Assembly: GCA_012518555.1 (NCBI GenBank)
Contig: JAAYRW010000017.1
Location: forward strand, 1-52,313
Source: Tissierellia bacterium
GTDB taxonomy: Bacteria > Bacillota > Clostridia > Tissierellales > Sedimentibacteraceae
Length of the DNA stretch: 52,313 nt
Reading direction: 5' to 3'
A program made the position numbers and the translations under genes. Numbering within the stretch: the first letter of the stretch is position 1; each line of letters opens with the position of its first letter. The notes below the pieces were generated by a model. That model saw nothing but the letters and a program-made list of their open reading frames with translations, did not search any database and had not been told where the DNA came from. Shown piece after piece: positions 39,609-49,444 of the stretch.

Positions 39609-40664
39609 ATGAGCAAAGATATTTTAAATGCATTAAGGGAGCTTGAAAGAGAAAAGGGTATTCCTCAAGAGGTAGTATTGGAAGCTATAAAATCTGCCTT
39701 AGAAACAGGATATAAGAAAAATTTTAGTAAAGCAACGAATTTTAGTGTAGAAATAGATAATGAAAACGGAGAATACAAGCTTTTTCAAGATAAGACTGTA
39801 GTAGAAGATGTCGAAAATAAAAATTTGGAAATATCATTAGAAGAAGCAAAATTATTAGATTTAAAGTATGAATTAGGGGATATAGTAAAAATAGAAATTA
39901 AGCCTAAAAAAGATTTCGGTCGAATTGCGGCCCAAACAGCAAGGCAGGTAATACTTCAAAAAATTCGTGAAGCGGAAAGAGAATCAATTTACAGTGAATT
40001 CTATGGAAGAGAATCAGATATATTAACAGGTGTAGTTCAAAGGGAAAGCCGGGGGAATATTTTTGTAGATTTAGGTAAAATAGAAGGTATACTTTCTGTC
40101 AATGAGCAAATACCGGGGGAAACATATAATCAAGGAGATAGAATAAAGACAGTCATACTTGAGGTTAAAAACACAGGCAAGGGTGCCAGCATAATGTTGT
40201 CAAGAAGTCATCCGAATTTAGTGAAAAGATTATTTGAACTAGAAGTTCCGGAAATCCACGACGGTATTATTGAAATATACTCCATAGCTAGAGAAGCAGG
40301 CTCAAGAACAAAAATTGCTGTATTTTCCCACGACCCAAATGTTGAACCGATAGGTTCCTGTGTAGGGAATAAAGGAAGTAGAGTAAGAAATATAATCGAT
40401 GAAATTAATCAGGAGAAAATTGATATAATTATTTATGAAAAAGAAGCTGAAAAGTTCATAGCAAACAGCTTAGGACCTGCAAAAATAATTAAAGTTACCG
40501 TTGATGAAAGCGAAAAAACAGCTGTTGCTGTAGTACCAGACAATCAATTATCCCTAGCAATTGGCAAGGAAGGGCAAAATGTAAGGTTAGCAGCTAAGCT
40601 TACAGGCTGGAAAATTGATATTATAAGTGAAACAGAAATGGAAGGTTCTGAGGAGGAAGCATGA
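39609..40664 (+). CDS. nusA: Transcription termination/antitermination protein NusA
   Basis: A 351-residue RNA polymerase-binding factor. The N-terminal domain (1-130) begins [13 protein letters not shown]; an S1 domain (about 134-200) has [19 protein letters not shown]; and two KH domains follow with [19 protein letters not shown] and [19 protein letters not shown]. It lacks the C-terminal acidic repeats of the E. coli protein, as is usual in Firmicutes. It overlaps ylxR by ATGA. Confidence 0.97.
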   Translation: MSKDILNALRELEREKGIPQEVVLEAIKSALETGYKKNFSKATNFSVEIDNENGEYKLFQDKTVVEDVENKNLEISLEEAKLLDLKYELGDIVKIEIKPKKDFGRIAAQTARQVILQKIREAERESIYSEFYGRESDILTGVVQRESRGNIFVDLGKIEGILSVNEQIPGETYNQGDRIKTVILEVKNTGKGASIMLSRSHPNLVKRLFELEVPEIHDGIIEIYSIAREAGSRTKIAVFSHDPNVEPIGSCVGNKGSRVRNIIDEINQEKIDIIIYEKEAEKFIANSLGPAKIIKVTVDESEKTAVAVVPDNQLSLAIGKEGQNVRLAAKLTGWKIDIISETEMEGSEEEA

Positions 40665-40930
40665 AAGTACGAAAAATACCAATGAGAAAGTGTATCGGAT
40701 GTATGGGAAGCTTTCCAAAGAAGGAATTATGCAGAATCGTAAAAACAAAAGAAAATGAAATTTTTTTCGATGCTACAGGTAAACGAAATGGCAGAGGAAC
40801 ATATATTTGTAAGAAAACCGATTGTTTTGAAAAAGCAATTCAAACAAAAAGACTATCTAAATCTTTGGAAACTGAAATACCTGAAGAAGTATACAGCGCT
40901 ATAAAGGCGGAGATTGAAAAAAATGAATAA
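40661..40930 (+). CDS. ylxR: YlxR/RnpM family RNA-binding protein
   Basis: An 89-residue protein with the family signature [17 protein letters not shown] near the N terminus and GRGTYICKK near 46-54. Members (RnpM in B. subtilis) bind RNase P RNA and modulate its activity. It sits between nusA and ylxQ, overlapping both, as in most Firmicutes. Confidence 0.92.
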   Translation: MKVRKIPMRKCIGCMGSFPKKELCRIVKTKENEIFFDATGKRNGRGTYICKKTDCFEKAIQTKRLSKSLETEIPEEVYSAIKAEIEKNE

Positions 40931-41216
40931 AATATATTCTATCTTAGGTATTGGGAGAAAAGGTGGAAATATTACAGTAGGTTTTGATGCAACAGTTTCA
41001 GATGTGGAGAAAAACAAAAGCTTTTTAGTACTAATAGCTAGTGATGCTTCAGAGAAAACAAAGAAAAACATAAAATATATATGTAATAAATATAATTGTA
41101 AATATATTGAGTTCGGGGAAAAGGAAATTATAGGAAAAAGCATTGGCAGAAAGGTGGTGAGCGTTCTGTCAGTCAGTGACAAGAACATAGCATTATATAT
41201 ATTAAATAACGTATAA
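40923..41216 (+). CDS. ylxQ: YlxQ, L7Ae-family ribosomal-like protein
   Basis: A 97-residue protein of the L7Ae/L30e/S12e fold. [22 protein letters not shown] at the N terminus and LVLIASDASEKTKKNI in the middle are typical of K-turn binding YlxQ. The ATG at 40923 overlaps the end of ylxR by 8 bases and is followed by infB after 15 bases. The RNA partner is not known. Confidence 0.9.
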   Translation: MNKIYSILGIGRKGGNITVGFDATVSDVEKNKSFLVLIASDASEKTKKNIKYICNKYNCKYIEFGEKEIIGKSIGRKVVSVLSVSDKNIALYILNNV

Positions 41217-41231
41217 ACCGGAGGTGGTTGC

Positions 41232-43424
41232 ATGAGAATATATGAACTTGCAAAAGAATTAGGAATGAATAGCAAAGAAGTTTCAGCATTGGTGGAACAA
41301 GAATTAGGAATTAAAGTTAAAAACCATATGAGTTCATTAACAGATTTAGAAGTTATAAGATTTAAAAAAGCCTTAAGCTTAAGTAATAATAGTAAAAAAA
41401 CAAAGGCAGCAAAAAGTACTAAAGAAATAATAGATGATGAACCAGTGGTCGATGAAAAAATCGATTTAAATCAAGCCAAACTAAAAAAGGCAGACAAAAA
41501 GTTGGTGACTCCTGCCAAAAAGCCTGCCCAAAAAACAAGGGCAGCAAAGCCGGCAAAAGCTAACGAAAAGAAGAAATCTACTAAAGCTACTAATAAAGGT
41601 AAGCAGAAAAGACGATCTTCACAGCAAAATGAAAAGTCAGAGCAAAAAGGCAAACAAAATAAGGTTAAAAATATAAGTATTGAAGAGACTATTGTAGTAA
41701 GAGAGTTGGCTGACAAATTAGGTGTTCCTGTTAATACGGTAATATCAAAATTAATATTATTGGGAGTAATGGCTAACATGAACCAAGAAATAGATTTTGA
41801 CACGGCCTCAATTATAGCTGAAGAATTAGGAGCTAGTGTAACAAAAATCGAAGTAGTTGATGAACTCCAAGAGTTAGAAGATGCCTTGTTTAAGGAAGAA
41901 GAAGACGATGAAAAAGATTTAGTGCCAAGACCTCCCATTGTAACTGTAATGGGACACGTTGATCATGGAAAAACATCACTTCTTGATGCAATTAGAGATA
42001 CTGCAGTTACAGAAGGTGAAGCGGGAGGAATTACTCAGCATATTGGTGCTTCACAAGTAGAAATTAATGGAAAGAAGATAACATTTTTAGATACACCGGG
42101 ACACGAAGCTTTTACGTCAATGAGAGCCCGAGGTGCAAAAGTCACAGATATTGCCATAATCGTTGTTGCAGCAGATGATGGAGTAATGCCTCAAACAGTT
42201 GAAGCTATAAATCACTCAAAGGCTGCCGATGTACCTATAATTGTTGCTGTAAACAAAATTGATAAACCAACAGCCAATCAAGACAGAGTCAAACAGGAAC
42301 TTTCGGAACACGGTGTAATTTCTGAGGAATGGGGTGGAGATACTATATTCGTACCTGTATCTGCAAAGCAAAGAACAGGAATTGAAGATTTGTTGGAAAT
42401 GATCTTGTTAGTTGCGGAAGTTCAGGAATTAAAAGCTAATCCAAACAGAAAAGCAAAAGGTACTATTATAGAATCTAAATTAGATAAGGGCAGAGGTTCC
42501 GTAGCAACTGTTTTAATCGATAGAGGTACCTTGAACAAGGGTGATTATGTATTAGTTGGAAGTGCCCACGGTAAAGTTAGGGCTATGTTTAACTCAAAAG
42601 GTAAAAGAATTAATCAAGCAGGTCCTTCTGTTCCTGTTGAAATACTTGGACTGTCGGAAACTCCTCAAGCTGGGGACATACTTGTAGTTATGGATAATGA
42701 AAAAGATGCTAAAAGTATTGCTGAAAAAAGAAAAGATAAAAAGCATGCGGAAAGTATCAATGCATCATCCAAGGTATCCTTAGATGATTTATATGAAAGA
42801 ATTCAAAAAGGTGAAGTTAAAGATTTAAATATAATTATTAAAGCTGACGTAAGTGGATCAATAGAAGCAGTTAAGCAGTCCTTGCAAAAATTAAGTATGG
42901 AAGAAGTAAAAGTTAATCCTATCCACGGTGGCGTAGGAGGAATTAATGAAAATGACATTATGCTTGCATCTGCATCTAATGCTATAGTTATAGGTTTTAA
43001 CGTAAGACCTTCCGTAGCTGCTATTGAGCTGGCCAAACAAGAAAATGTAGATGTTCGTACTTATAACATAATCTATACGGCTATCGAAGATATTAAATCT
43101 GCAGTTAAAGGAATGCTTGCCCCGGTATATAAAGAAGTTATATTAGGAAGAGCTGAAGTAAGGCAGACCTTTAAAGTTCCCAATGTGGGTGTTGTTGCTG
43201 GTGTGTATGTTACTAGTGGAAAAATTACCAGAAGGTCAAAAGTACGACTCTTGCGTAATGACGTAATTATTCATGATGGACAAATTGCATCTCTTCGAAG
43301 ATTCAAAGATGATGTTTCTGAACTTAATTCAGGTTTTGAAGGCGGAATCGGTATAGAAAAATACAATGATATAAAAATTGGGGACTCTATGGAAGCTTAT
43401 ATATTGGAAGAAATAAAAAGATAA
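41232..43424 (+). CDS. infB: Translation initiation factor IF-2
   Basis: A 730-residue GTPase that brings initiator tRNA to the 30S subunit. Two IF2_N modules flank a Lys/Ala-rich linker (about 55-145), the second starting [19 protein letters not shown]. The G domain has [11 protein letters not shown] near 240, DTPGHEAF near 286 and NKID near 340. Domains III and IV at the C terminus are complete. The start follows GGAGGTGG. Confidence 0.98.
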   Translation: MRIYELAKELGMNSKEVSALVEQELGIKVKNHMSSLTDLEVIRFKKALSLSNNSKKTKAAKSTKEIIDDEPVVDEKIDLNQAKLKKADKKLVTPAKKPAQKTRAAKPAKANEKKKSTKATNKGKQKRRSSQQNEKSEQKGKQNKVKNISIEETIVVRELADKLGVPVNTVISKLILLGVMANMNQEIDFDTASIIAEELGASVTKIEVVDELQELEDALFKEEEDDEKDLVPRPPIVTVMGHVDHGKTSLLDAIRDTAVTEGEAGGITQHIGASQVEINGKKITFLDTPGHEAFTSMRARGAKVTDIAIIVVAADDGVMPQTVEAINHSKAADVPIIVAVNKIDKPTANQDRVKQELSEHGVISEEWGGDTIFVPVSAKQRTGIEDLLEMILLVAEVQELKANPNRKAKGTIIESKLDKGRGSVATVLIDRGTLNKGDYVLVGSAHGKVRAMFNSKGKRINQAGPSVPVEILGLSETPQAGDILVVMDNEKDAKSIAEKRKDKKHAESINASSKVSLDDLYERIQKGEVKDLNIIIKADVSGSIEAVKQSLQKLSMEEVKVNPIHGGVGGINENDIMLASASNAIVIGFNVRPSVAAIELAKQENVDVRTYNIIYTAIEDIKSAVKGMLAPVYKEVILGRAEVRQTFKVPNVGVVAGVYVTSGKITRRSKVRLLRNDVIIHDGQIASLRRFKDDVSELNSGFEGGIGIEKYNDIKIGDSMEAYILEEIKR

Positions 43425-43446
43425 TAAGAAGAAGGAAGGTATAACA

Positions 43447-43824
43447 ATGGCAAGGAGAAGAAGCAGTAGATTGTCAGTGGAAATGAAGCGAGTTATATCT
43501 GAAATAATCAGAAACCATGTTAAAGATCCCAGAGTATCTGAGCTTTTAAGTATTACAGATGTTCATGTAACTGAAGATTTAAAATTTGCAAAAGTTTTCG
43601 TATCTACTTATGGAGATATTGAAACAACTTTGATTGCTTTAGAAAGTGCAAAAGGTTTCATTAGAAAGGAAATAGGTAAGAGAGCTAAAATTAGAAACAT
43701 TCCGGAGCTTATTTTCATAAAAGACGATTCAATTGAAAAAGGTATATATATGAGTAGTCTTATAGACAAAGTTTTAAAAGAAGAACAAAATAAAAATAAA
43801 GGAAATGAAGCTGATGAGGAATGA
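43447..43824 (+). CDS. rbfA: Ribosome-binding factor A
   Basis: A 125-residue KH-like factor for 16S rRNA maturation. RLSVEMKRVISEIIRNHVKDP near the start and VTEDLKFAKVFVS in the middle are typical. It ends in a charged tail and overlaps nrnA by 11 bases. Confidence 0.96.
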   Translation: MARRRSSRLSVEMKRVISEIIRNHVKDPRVSELLSITDVHVTEDLKFAKVFVSTYGDIETTLIALESAKGFIRKEIGKRAKIRNIPELIFIKDDSIEKGIYMSSLIDKVLKEEQNKNKGNEADEE

Positions 43825-44770
43825 TTTTAAAGAAGTATTTAATTTAATAAATAATTCCAAAAAAATTTGCATCGCAGGCCATAAATCACCGGATGGAGAC
43901 TGTATAGGGTCTGTAATGGCCCTGTACAACTTCCTGAAAGCTATGGATAAAGATCTTACAGTTTTACTTGATGGAGAAATACCTTTTAATTTCAAGGCCT
44001 TTGTTAATGAAGAAGTTATTGCTGAAAAATACCAAGAAGAGTTCGACCTTATGTTTATATTAGACTGTAGCGACAGTAAAAGACTTGGCAAATATGAACC
44101 GGCAATGAAACAGGCAAATAAGACAGTAGTAATTGATCATCATAAAACTAATGAAGGTTTTGGAGATATAAATATTATAGATGCTGAAATGAGTTCTACA
44201 GGAGAGTTACTCTACAATCTGCTTAAATCCTCAGGGATGACTTTATCCAAAGAAATCGCCCAATTTATATATATTGCGATTTTAACGGATACTGGCAAAT
44301 TCAGCTACTCAAGTACAACTAGCAAGACCCATATTATTGCGGCAGATCTTATTAATCTTGGAGTTAATATAGCTGAAATTGACAATATAGTTTATAATTC
44401 TAAACCTGCTAATGTAATGAAAGCCTTTATTGACTGTATAAGTAGTATGGAACTTTATTATGGCAATAAATTCAGCCTAACATCTATAACAAAGGATATA
44501 TTGGATAAAAACAAGGTGAAAATGGGGGACGTAGATGGTGTTGCAGAATTTTTAAGAGGAATTAATGAGGTTGAAGTTTCCTGTGTTTTAAAGGAAGAAG
44601 ATGAATTTACGAAAGTAAGCTTGAGATCTAAAAACAAGCTAGATGTTTCAAGTATTTCCGCAAAGTTTGGAGGCGGTGGTCATGCTAAGGCAGCAGGCTT
44701 TGAAATAAAAGACAATGTGGAAAATATTAAAAAATTACTATTAAAGGAATTAAAAGAGTATTTTAAATAA
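43814..44770 (+). CDS. nrnA: DHH-family oligoribonuclease/pAp phosphatase NrnA
   Basis: A 318-residue DHH-DHHA1 phosphoesterase that degrades nanoRNA and pAp. The metal motifs are GHKSPDGDCIGS near 22-33, LDCSDSKR near 80-87 and DHHKTN near 106-111; the DHHA1 end has GGGGHAKAAGF. The second ATG (43814) is chosen because AAAGGA lies 10 bases upstream; the ATG at 43805 is too close to it. It overlaps truB by one base (TAATG). Confidence 0.93.
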   Translation: MRNDFKEVFNLINNSKKICIAGHKSPDGDCIGSVMALYNFLKAMDKDLTVLLDGEIPFNFKAFVNEEVIAEKYQEEFDLMFILDCSDSKRLGKYEPAMKQANKTVVIDHHKTNEGFGDINIIDAEMSSTGELLYNLLKSSGMTLSKEIAQFIYIAILTDTGKFSYSSTTSKTHIIAADLINLGVNIAEIDNIVYNSKPANVMKAFIDCISSMELYYGNKFSLTSITKDILDKNKVKMGDVDGVAEFLRGINEVEVSCVLKEEDEFTKVSLRSKNKLDVSSISAKFGGGGHAKAAGFEIKDNVENIKKLLLKELKEYFK

Positions 44771-45633
44771 TGATAGGCATATTAAATATATTAAAACCTA
44801 CAGGTATGACATCTCATGATGTAGTAAGTAGTGTAAGAAGAACATTAAACATAAAGAAGGTAGGCCATGCAGGTACTTTAGATCCTAATGTTGCAGGTGT
44901 AATAGTTATTTGCGTTGGTAAAGCTACAAAATTTAGTGAGTATTTAATAAACGGTGATAAGGAATATATATGTCAACTAATCTTAGGGCAAAGTACCGAT
45001 ACACAAGACAGCTATGGCAGAGTAACTAATGCAAAAGATAATTTCAATCTAGAAATTGATTATTTAAAGAATGTTTTAAATGAATTTATGGGACAGCAAA
45101 TCCAGATTCCTCCTGCCTATTCAGCGGTAAAATTCAAGGGTAAAAAACTTTACGAATATGCCAGAAAAAATATTGCCGTTGAAAAGCCGGGGAGACCTAT
45201 TGAAATTTCAGAGTTAAAGCTATTAAAATTTGATGGTAAAAAAGCACTTTTAAAAGTTAAATGTAGTAAGGGTACCTATATAAGGACCCTTTGTCATGAT
45301 ATAGGAATGAAGTTAGGAACATATGGTCATATGGGAGTTTTAGTCAGGACAGAGGCAAGTGGTTTACATATAAATAATTCTGTAACCTTAGACCAAGTAA
45401 AATTTTTACATACTAATAATAGGATAGAGGAATGCCTAATTCCTGTTGAAGATATTTACAAATTAGAAAAAGTTCACATAGATAGTAAGTATTACAAAAG
45501 GCTTATATCCGGAAATGAAGTTTATGGCAAAGCCGACAAGGATCAGTTTTATATTTATTGTAGAAAGTCCTTAATAGGAATAGGTAGAAAGGTTACTGAA
45601 AATACGGTTAAAATTGATAAAATGCTGGTATAA
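44770..45633 (+). CDS. truB: tRNA pseudouridine-55 synthase
   Basis: A 287-residue enzyme that isomerises U55 of tRNA. GHAGTLDPNVAGV near 35-47 carries the catalytic aspartate; YSAVKFKGKKLYEYAR and KCSKGTYIRTLCHDIG are the other conserved blocks. The C-terminal part resembles a short PUA-type domain. It is coupled to nrnA by a TAATG overlap. Confidence 0.97.
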   Translation: MIGILNILKPTGMTSHDVVSSVRRTLNIKKVGHAGTLDPNVAGVIVICVGKATKFSEYLINGDKEYICQLILGQSTDTQDSYGRVTNAKDNFNLEIDYLKNVLNEFMGQQIQIPPAYSAVKFKGKKLYEYARKNIAVEKPGRPIEISELKLLKFDGKKALLKVKCSKGTYIRTLCHDIGMKLGTYGHMGVLVRTEASGLHINNSVTLDQVKFLHTNNRIEECLIPVEDIYKLEKVHIDSKYYKRLISGNEVYGKADKDQFYIYCRKSLIGIGRKVTENTVKIDKMLV

Positions 45634-45646
45634 TTAGGTGAGACAT

Positions 45647-46414
45647 ATGAGAGAAAATAAGGGTTCATGTATTGCTATTGGTAATTTTGATGGAATACAT
45701 GTAGGACATAATATACTTATAAGAAAAATGATAGACCTTAGTACTGAAAATAATTTAGACAGTATTATAATAACTTTTGAGTATGTAAAAAACGATCTTA
45801 GAAAATCATCCTCAAATATGAAGTATATTAACAGTCCTAGTAGAAAGTTGAAGATTTTAAAATCTTACAAGGTAAGTAGGGTTGTTGAAATACAATTAAA
45901 CGACGTAATTTCTAAATATACTCCAGAAGAATTTATAAAACTCTTGGTTTATGAATATAATGCTAAAAATATAGTTGTAGGTTATAATTTTAGGTTTGGA
46001 CACAAAGCAAGCGGGAATATAAGCACTTTAATGAATTTTCAAGATAAATACGGCTACAAAGTAGAAGAAATATATCCGGTTAAACATCAAGGCATTGCAA
46101 TAAGTTCCACCCTAGTGCGAAATTTGTTGAAAGAAGGAAAAATTCGTGAAGCTAACAAACTTTTAGTGAACAAATACACCTTATACCATGAAGAATTGAA
46201 TTTTGATTATAATAAAAATATGGCTTTTGTAGATAATAAAAGCAGTATACTAGTTCCTTCCGATGGAAAATATTTAGTTAATATAGGAAGTAAGGAGTTA
46301 ATTTTAACTATTACTTCTAACGAAAAGGGAGCTTCATTGATTTTTAATAATAAGTTAGAAGAAAATGCAGACATTGTTTTTGTAGATAAACTTTCTAAAC
46401 AAACAAATTTTTAA
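45647..46414 (+). CDS. ribF: RibF-like FAD synthetase lacking a recognisable riboflavin kinase domain
   Basis: A 255-residue protein at the usual ribF place. The N-terminal FMN adenylyltransferase half is intact: GNFDGIHVGH at 12-21 (nucleotide-binding HxGH), VVGYNFRFGHKASGN near 110-124 and GIAISSTLVRNLLKEGKI near 149-165. The C-terminal part (about 180-255) should be a riboflavin kinase of about 125 residues with a GxPTAN motif. Here it is about 75 residues, has no PTAN motif, and keeps only a faint LVPSDGKYLVNIG strand. It could still make FAD from FMN, but FMN would need another kinase. ATG at 45647 is preferred, with AGGTGA before it. Confidence 0.82.
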   Translation: MRENKGSCIAIGNFDGIHVGHNILIRKMIDLSTENNLDSIIITFEYVKNDLRKSSSNMKYINSPSRKLKILKSYKVSRVVEIQLNDVISKYTPEEFIKLLVYEYNAKNIVVGYNFRFGHKASGNISTLMNFQDKYGYKVEEIYPVKHQGIAISSTLVRNLLKEGKIREANKLLVNKYTLYHEELNFDYNKNMAFVDNKSSILVPSDGKYLVNIGSKELILTITSNEKGASLIFNNKLEENADIVFVDKLSKQTNF

Positions 46415-46421
46415 AAAATAG

Positions 46422-46450
46422 TTTACAAATATATATTAATATGGTAGAAT
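46422..46450 (+). promoter_or_regulatory. Sigma-A promoter of rpsO
   Basis: TTTACA at 46422-46427, 17-base spacer, TAGAAT at 46445-46450, 8 bases after the ribF stop. The following leader is about 75 bases. Confidence 0.8.
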
Positions 46451-46457
46451 TTATTGA

Positions 46458-46532
46458 TTCCATAGACTAAGTTTAACGACTCCTCAACGTTCTGCTTGGA
46501 TTATGGTGAAATTAAAACATTGGAGGTTAATA
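46458..46532 (+). promoter_or_regulatory. Structured rpsO leader, possible S15 autoregulatory site
   Basis: CCATA (46460-46464) pairs with TATGG (46502-46506), extended by TAAG/CTTG across a GAC/GAT gap, around a loop containing ACGACTCCTCAACGT. S15 represses its own translation through such leaders in several Firmicutes, but the folds differ between clades. Assignment here is inference. Confidence 0.5.
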
Positions 46533-46796
46533 ATGAACAAGGAAAAAAAAGCACAAATTATCGAACAGTACAGGATTAATGAAAAGGACACCGGTTCACC
46601 TGAAGTTCAAATAGCATTGTTGACATATAGAATCAACAATCTTACGGAACATCTGAAAGATAATAAAAAAGATCATCACTCAAGAAGAGGTCTTTTACAA
46701 ATGGTTGGACAAAGAAGAGGTTTTCTTAATTACTTAAAAGAAACTGACATTGAAAGATACAGAAGTATTATTGCAAAATTAGGATTAAGAAGATAA
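46533..46796 (+). CDS. rpsO: 30S ribosomal protein S15
   Basis: An 87-residue, highly basic S15 with [16 protein letters not shown] and [23 protein letters not shown] at 46533 follows TTGGAGG; upstream in-frame codons would break the leader. A hairpin separates it from pnp. Confidence 0.98.
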   Translation: MNKEKKAQIIEQYRINEKDTGSPEVQIALLTYRINNLTEHLKDNKKDHHSRRGLLQMVGQRRGFLNYLKETDIERYRSIIAKLGLRR

Positions 46797-46827
46797 AAGC
46801 GGGGGGAAACCCGCTTATATTTTATTT
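46797..46827 (+). terminator. Hairpin between rpsO and pnp
   Basis: AAGCGGG / CCCGCTT with a GGGAAA loop, followed by ATATTTTATTT. It resembles the rpsO terminator/processing site of other bacteria, where some transcription continues into pnp. Confidence 0.75.
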
Positions 46828-46847
46828 AGTTCGAAGTAGGAGGTAGC

Positions 46848-48938
46848 ATGGAAGAAAAAAATTTTAAATAAACACTTGCCGGAAGAGAATTAAAAGTTAC
46901 TGTAGGTAAGATAGCCGAACTTACAAACGGTTCATGTATAGTTCAATATGGAGATACTGTAGTAATGGCCAATGTGGCAGCATCTAAAGAACCGAGACAA
47001 GGAATAGATTTTTTCCCTCTAAGTGTAGATTTTGAGGAAAAACTTTATTCTGTAGGTAAAATACCGGGAGGTTTTATTAAAAGGGAAGGAAAACCGGGAG
47101 AAGATGCAATACTTACATCCCGTTTAATTGACAGACCTTTAAGACCTCTTTTTCCGGAAGGATTTAGAAATGATGTTGCTGTAACAGTAACTGTATTATC
47201 TGTTGATCAGGACTGTTCACCGGAAATTGCAGGTATGATAGGTTCATCTATAGCATTGACTATATCAGATATACCCTTTGAAGGTCCTACAGGAGCTGTA
47301 AATATAGGACTTATTGATGGAGAATTTATCATTAACCCAAATAGTAAGGAAAGAGAAAAAACAAAACTCGATTTAACTGTATCTGGAACAAAAGAAGCAA
47401 TTATGATGGTTGAAGCAGGTGCAGAAGAAATCACAGAAGATGTAATGCTTGATGCAATACTTTTTGCTCATGAAGAAATTAAGAAAATATGCGATTTTAT
47501 TAATGAAATAAAAGGCCAAGTAGGAAAAGAAAAATCCGACTTCGTTAGATTTATATGTGATGAAAGTATTGAAAATGAAATCAAAGAATATGCTTATCCA
47601 ATTATAAACCAAGCTATTATTGAAGAAGATAAGCTTAAAAGGCAAGAAAATATCGATAATTTCAAAGAAAAGGCTAAGGAAATATTTTTAGAAAAATATC
47701 CTGAAAATGAAGCTGATATTGACGATGCCCTTGATTCTATAATTAGAGAAAAAGTTAGAGAAAATATTTTAGTAAGAGGTATACGACCTGACAACAGAAA
47801 AGCCGACGAAATAAGAAAAATTTCCTGTGAAGTAGGAATACTTCCAAGAACTCACGGTTCGGGACTTTTCACTAGAGGTCAAACACAAGTTCTTACAGTT
47901 GCAACATTGGGAGTATCCAGTGATGAGCAAACTATAGACGGTATATCAGAGGAAACTTCTAAACGTTACATGCACCATTATAACTTCCCTTCCTATTCTG
48001 TAGGTGAAACTAGACCTTCAAGAGGACCTGGAAGAAGAGAAATTGGTCACGGTGCTTTAGCCGAAAGGGCTTTAGAGCCTGTAATACCAAGCGAAGAGGA
48101 ATTTCCTTATACAATCAGACTGGTTTCTGAAGTTTTAAGTTCTAATGGTTCTTCCTCTCAAGCAAGTGTATGTGGTTCAACCTTATCCCTAATGGATGCC
48201 GGTGTACCAATAAAAGCACCTGTAGCAGGAGTAGCAATGGGCTTGATGAAAGAAGAGGACAATGTTGTAATACTTACGGATATACAAGGTATGGAAGACT
48301 TTTTAGGGGATATGGACTTTAAAGTTGCAGGAACTAAAGACGGCATAACAGCCATTCAAATGGATATTAAAGTACATGGAATAGATAAAAATATCTTATC
48401 TGCCGCTTTAAAAAAGGCTCATGAAGGAAGATTGTTCATACTGGAAAAAATGTATGAATGTATCGATAAACCTCGTGAAGAAGTAAGTAAGTACGCACCT
48501 AAGATTATTTCTATGACAATAAATCCTGACAAAATAAGAGATGTAATAGGAGCAGGCGGAAAGGTAATCAATAAAATAATCGAAGAAACTGGTGTGAAAA
48601 TCGATATTGAAGATGATGGCTCTGTATTAATAGCAGCTGAAAATGTAGAAAATGCATATCAGGCTAAAAATATAATCGAAGGTATAGTAAAAGAAATTGA
48701 AGTAGGAGAAATTATACTTGGAAAAGTTGTAAGAATAGCATCATTTGGAGCTTTTGTAGAGCTTACAGAAAACAAAGATGGCTTACTTCATATATCACAA
48801 ATCGATCACAAAAGAGTTGCAAAGGTAGAAGATGTTCTGAAAGTTGGAGATGAAGTTTTAGTAAAAGTTATAGATATTGACAAGCAGGGAAAAATCAAAC
48901 TTTCAAGAAAGGCTGCAATGCAACAAGCAGAAAAATAA
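46848..48938 (+). CDS. pnp: Polyribonucleotide nucleotidyltransferase, frame interrupted by TAA at codon 8
   Basis: PNPase is the phosphorolytic 3'-5' exoribonuclease. Apart from one codon the gene is complete: two RNase PH domains, with [21 protein letters not shown] in the first and [15 protein letters not shown] in the second, then KH ([10 protein letters not shown]) and S1 ([15 protein letters not shown]), about 696 codons. The start ATG (46848) has AGGAGG 5 bases upstream. The frame reads MEEKNFK, then TAA at 46869-46871, then [17 protein letters not shown], plainly PNPase, where relatives usually carry a sense codon. The first usable in-frame start after the stop is ATG 46965, with GGAG 11 bases before it; that protein would lack the first 39 residues. 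Sequencing error, real mutation or reinitiation are all possible. Confidence 0.93.
46869..46871 (+). other. In-frame TAA stop inside the 5' end of pnp
   Basis: Codon 8 of the reading frame that starts at 46848. Both sides keep PNPase sequence in the same frame, so this is a base change and not an insertion or deletion. Confidence 0.92.
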
Positions 48939-48963
48939 ACAACAGATAAATAATAGAAATAAG

Positions 48964-49000
48964 ATAACAAATATCATTTTATATGAATTTGTTATTTTTT
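48964..49000 (+). terminator. Intrinsic terminator after pnp
   Basis: ATAACAAAT / ATTTGTTAT with a 14-base loop that can pair further (TCAT/ATGA), followed by a T run to 49000. Confidence 0.82.
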
Positions 49001-49008
49001 ATGTCTGC

Positions 49009-49079
49009 ACATAGTTCTACTAAAGAAGGTTTTCTAATTTACCACCTAAACTGAACTGACTGCTGTACATAGCTCTACT
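49009..49079. repeat. Short direct repeat ACATAGYTCTACT in the pnp-downstream gap
   Basis: ACATAGTTCTACT at 49009-49021 and ACATAGCTCTACT at 49067-49079. The gap 48939-49224 otherwise holds only the pnp terminator and AT-rich sequence without a clear gene. Confidence 0.4.
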
Positions 49080-49224
49080 GTAAAATAAAGATTAGCTTGT
49101 ATTTTTTGCGAATATTTGATACTATTATTTTATATTAGCCTATGTGAGATTGTCCAGTTAGATATAAAATAATATTAATCATAAATATACCCCAATGGTA
49201 CATATAATTATAAGGGGGATTTTT

Positions 49225-49416
49225 ATGAAATTTTTTTGTAAAAACGTAGGATTCATAAGAAAATTATTAGTAATAATTTGTTTATCTATCATTATTCTTC
49301 TACTTATAGTAGGTAGATTTCGAACTATGAGAATAAAAATGGTAGGCTCTTATGAAACTGTTCAATTATTAGGTAAGGTGGACCCAGAGGTAAGTATTAG
49401 AGGAGTATCCACCTAG
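49225..49416 (+). CDS. Small single-pass membrane protein, unknown function
   Basis: A 63-residue protein with a basic start (MKFFCKNVGFIRK), one transmembrane helix (about 14-34, LLVIICLSIIILLLIVG) and a short polar C-terminal part. ATG at 49225 follows AAGGGGG, which is a good ribosome site. Many Clostridia have a polysaccharide deacetylase gene between pnp and the M16 protease gene; this could be an unrelated small gene or a remnant, but no deacetylase motif is visible. It is followed by the M16 gene after 28 bases. Confidence 0.6.
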   Translation: MKFFCKNVGFIRKLLVIICLSIIILLLIVGRFRTMRIKMVGSYETVQLLGKVDPEVSIRGVST

Positions 49417-49444
49417 CACTTGCAAAAGATAAACCGGAGGAAAT

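Noticed and set aside
46859..46865. AAATTTT slippery heptamer before the pnp TAA, suggesting programmed -1 frameshifting
   Set aside because: The -1 frame meets a TAA at once (46865-46867), and the PNPase sequence continues in the original frame, so a shift would not help.
46869..46871. TAA reassigned as a sense codon
   Set aside because: TAA is the normal stop of most genes in this window.
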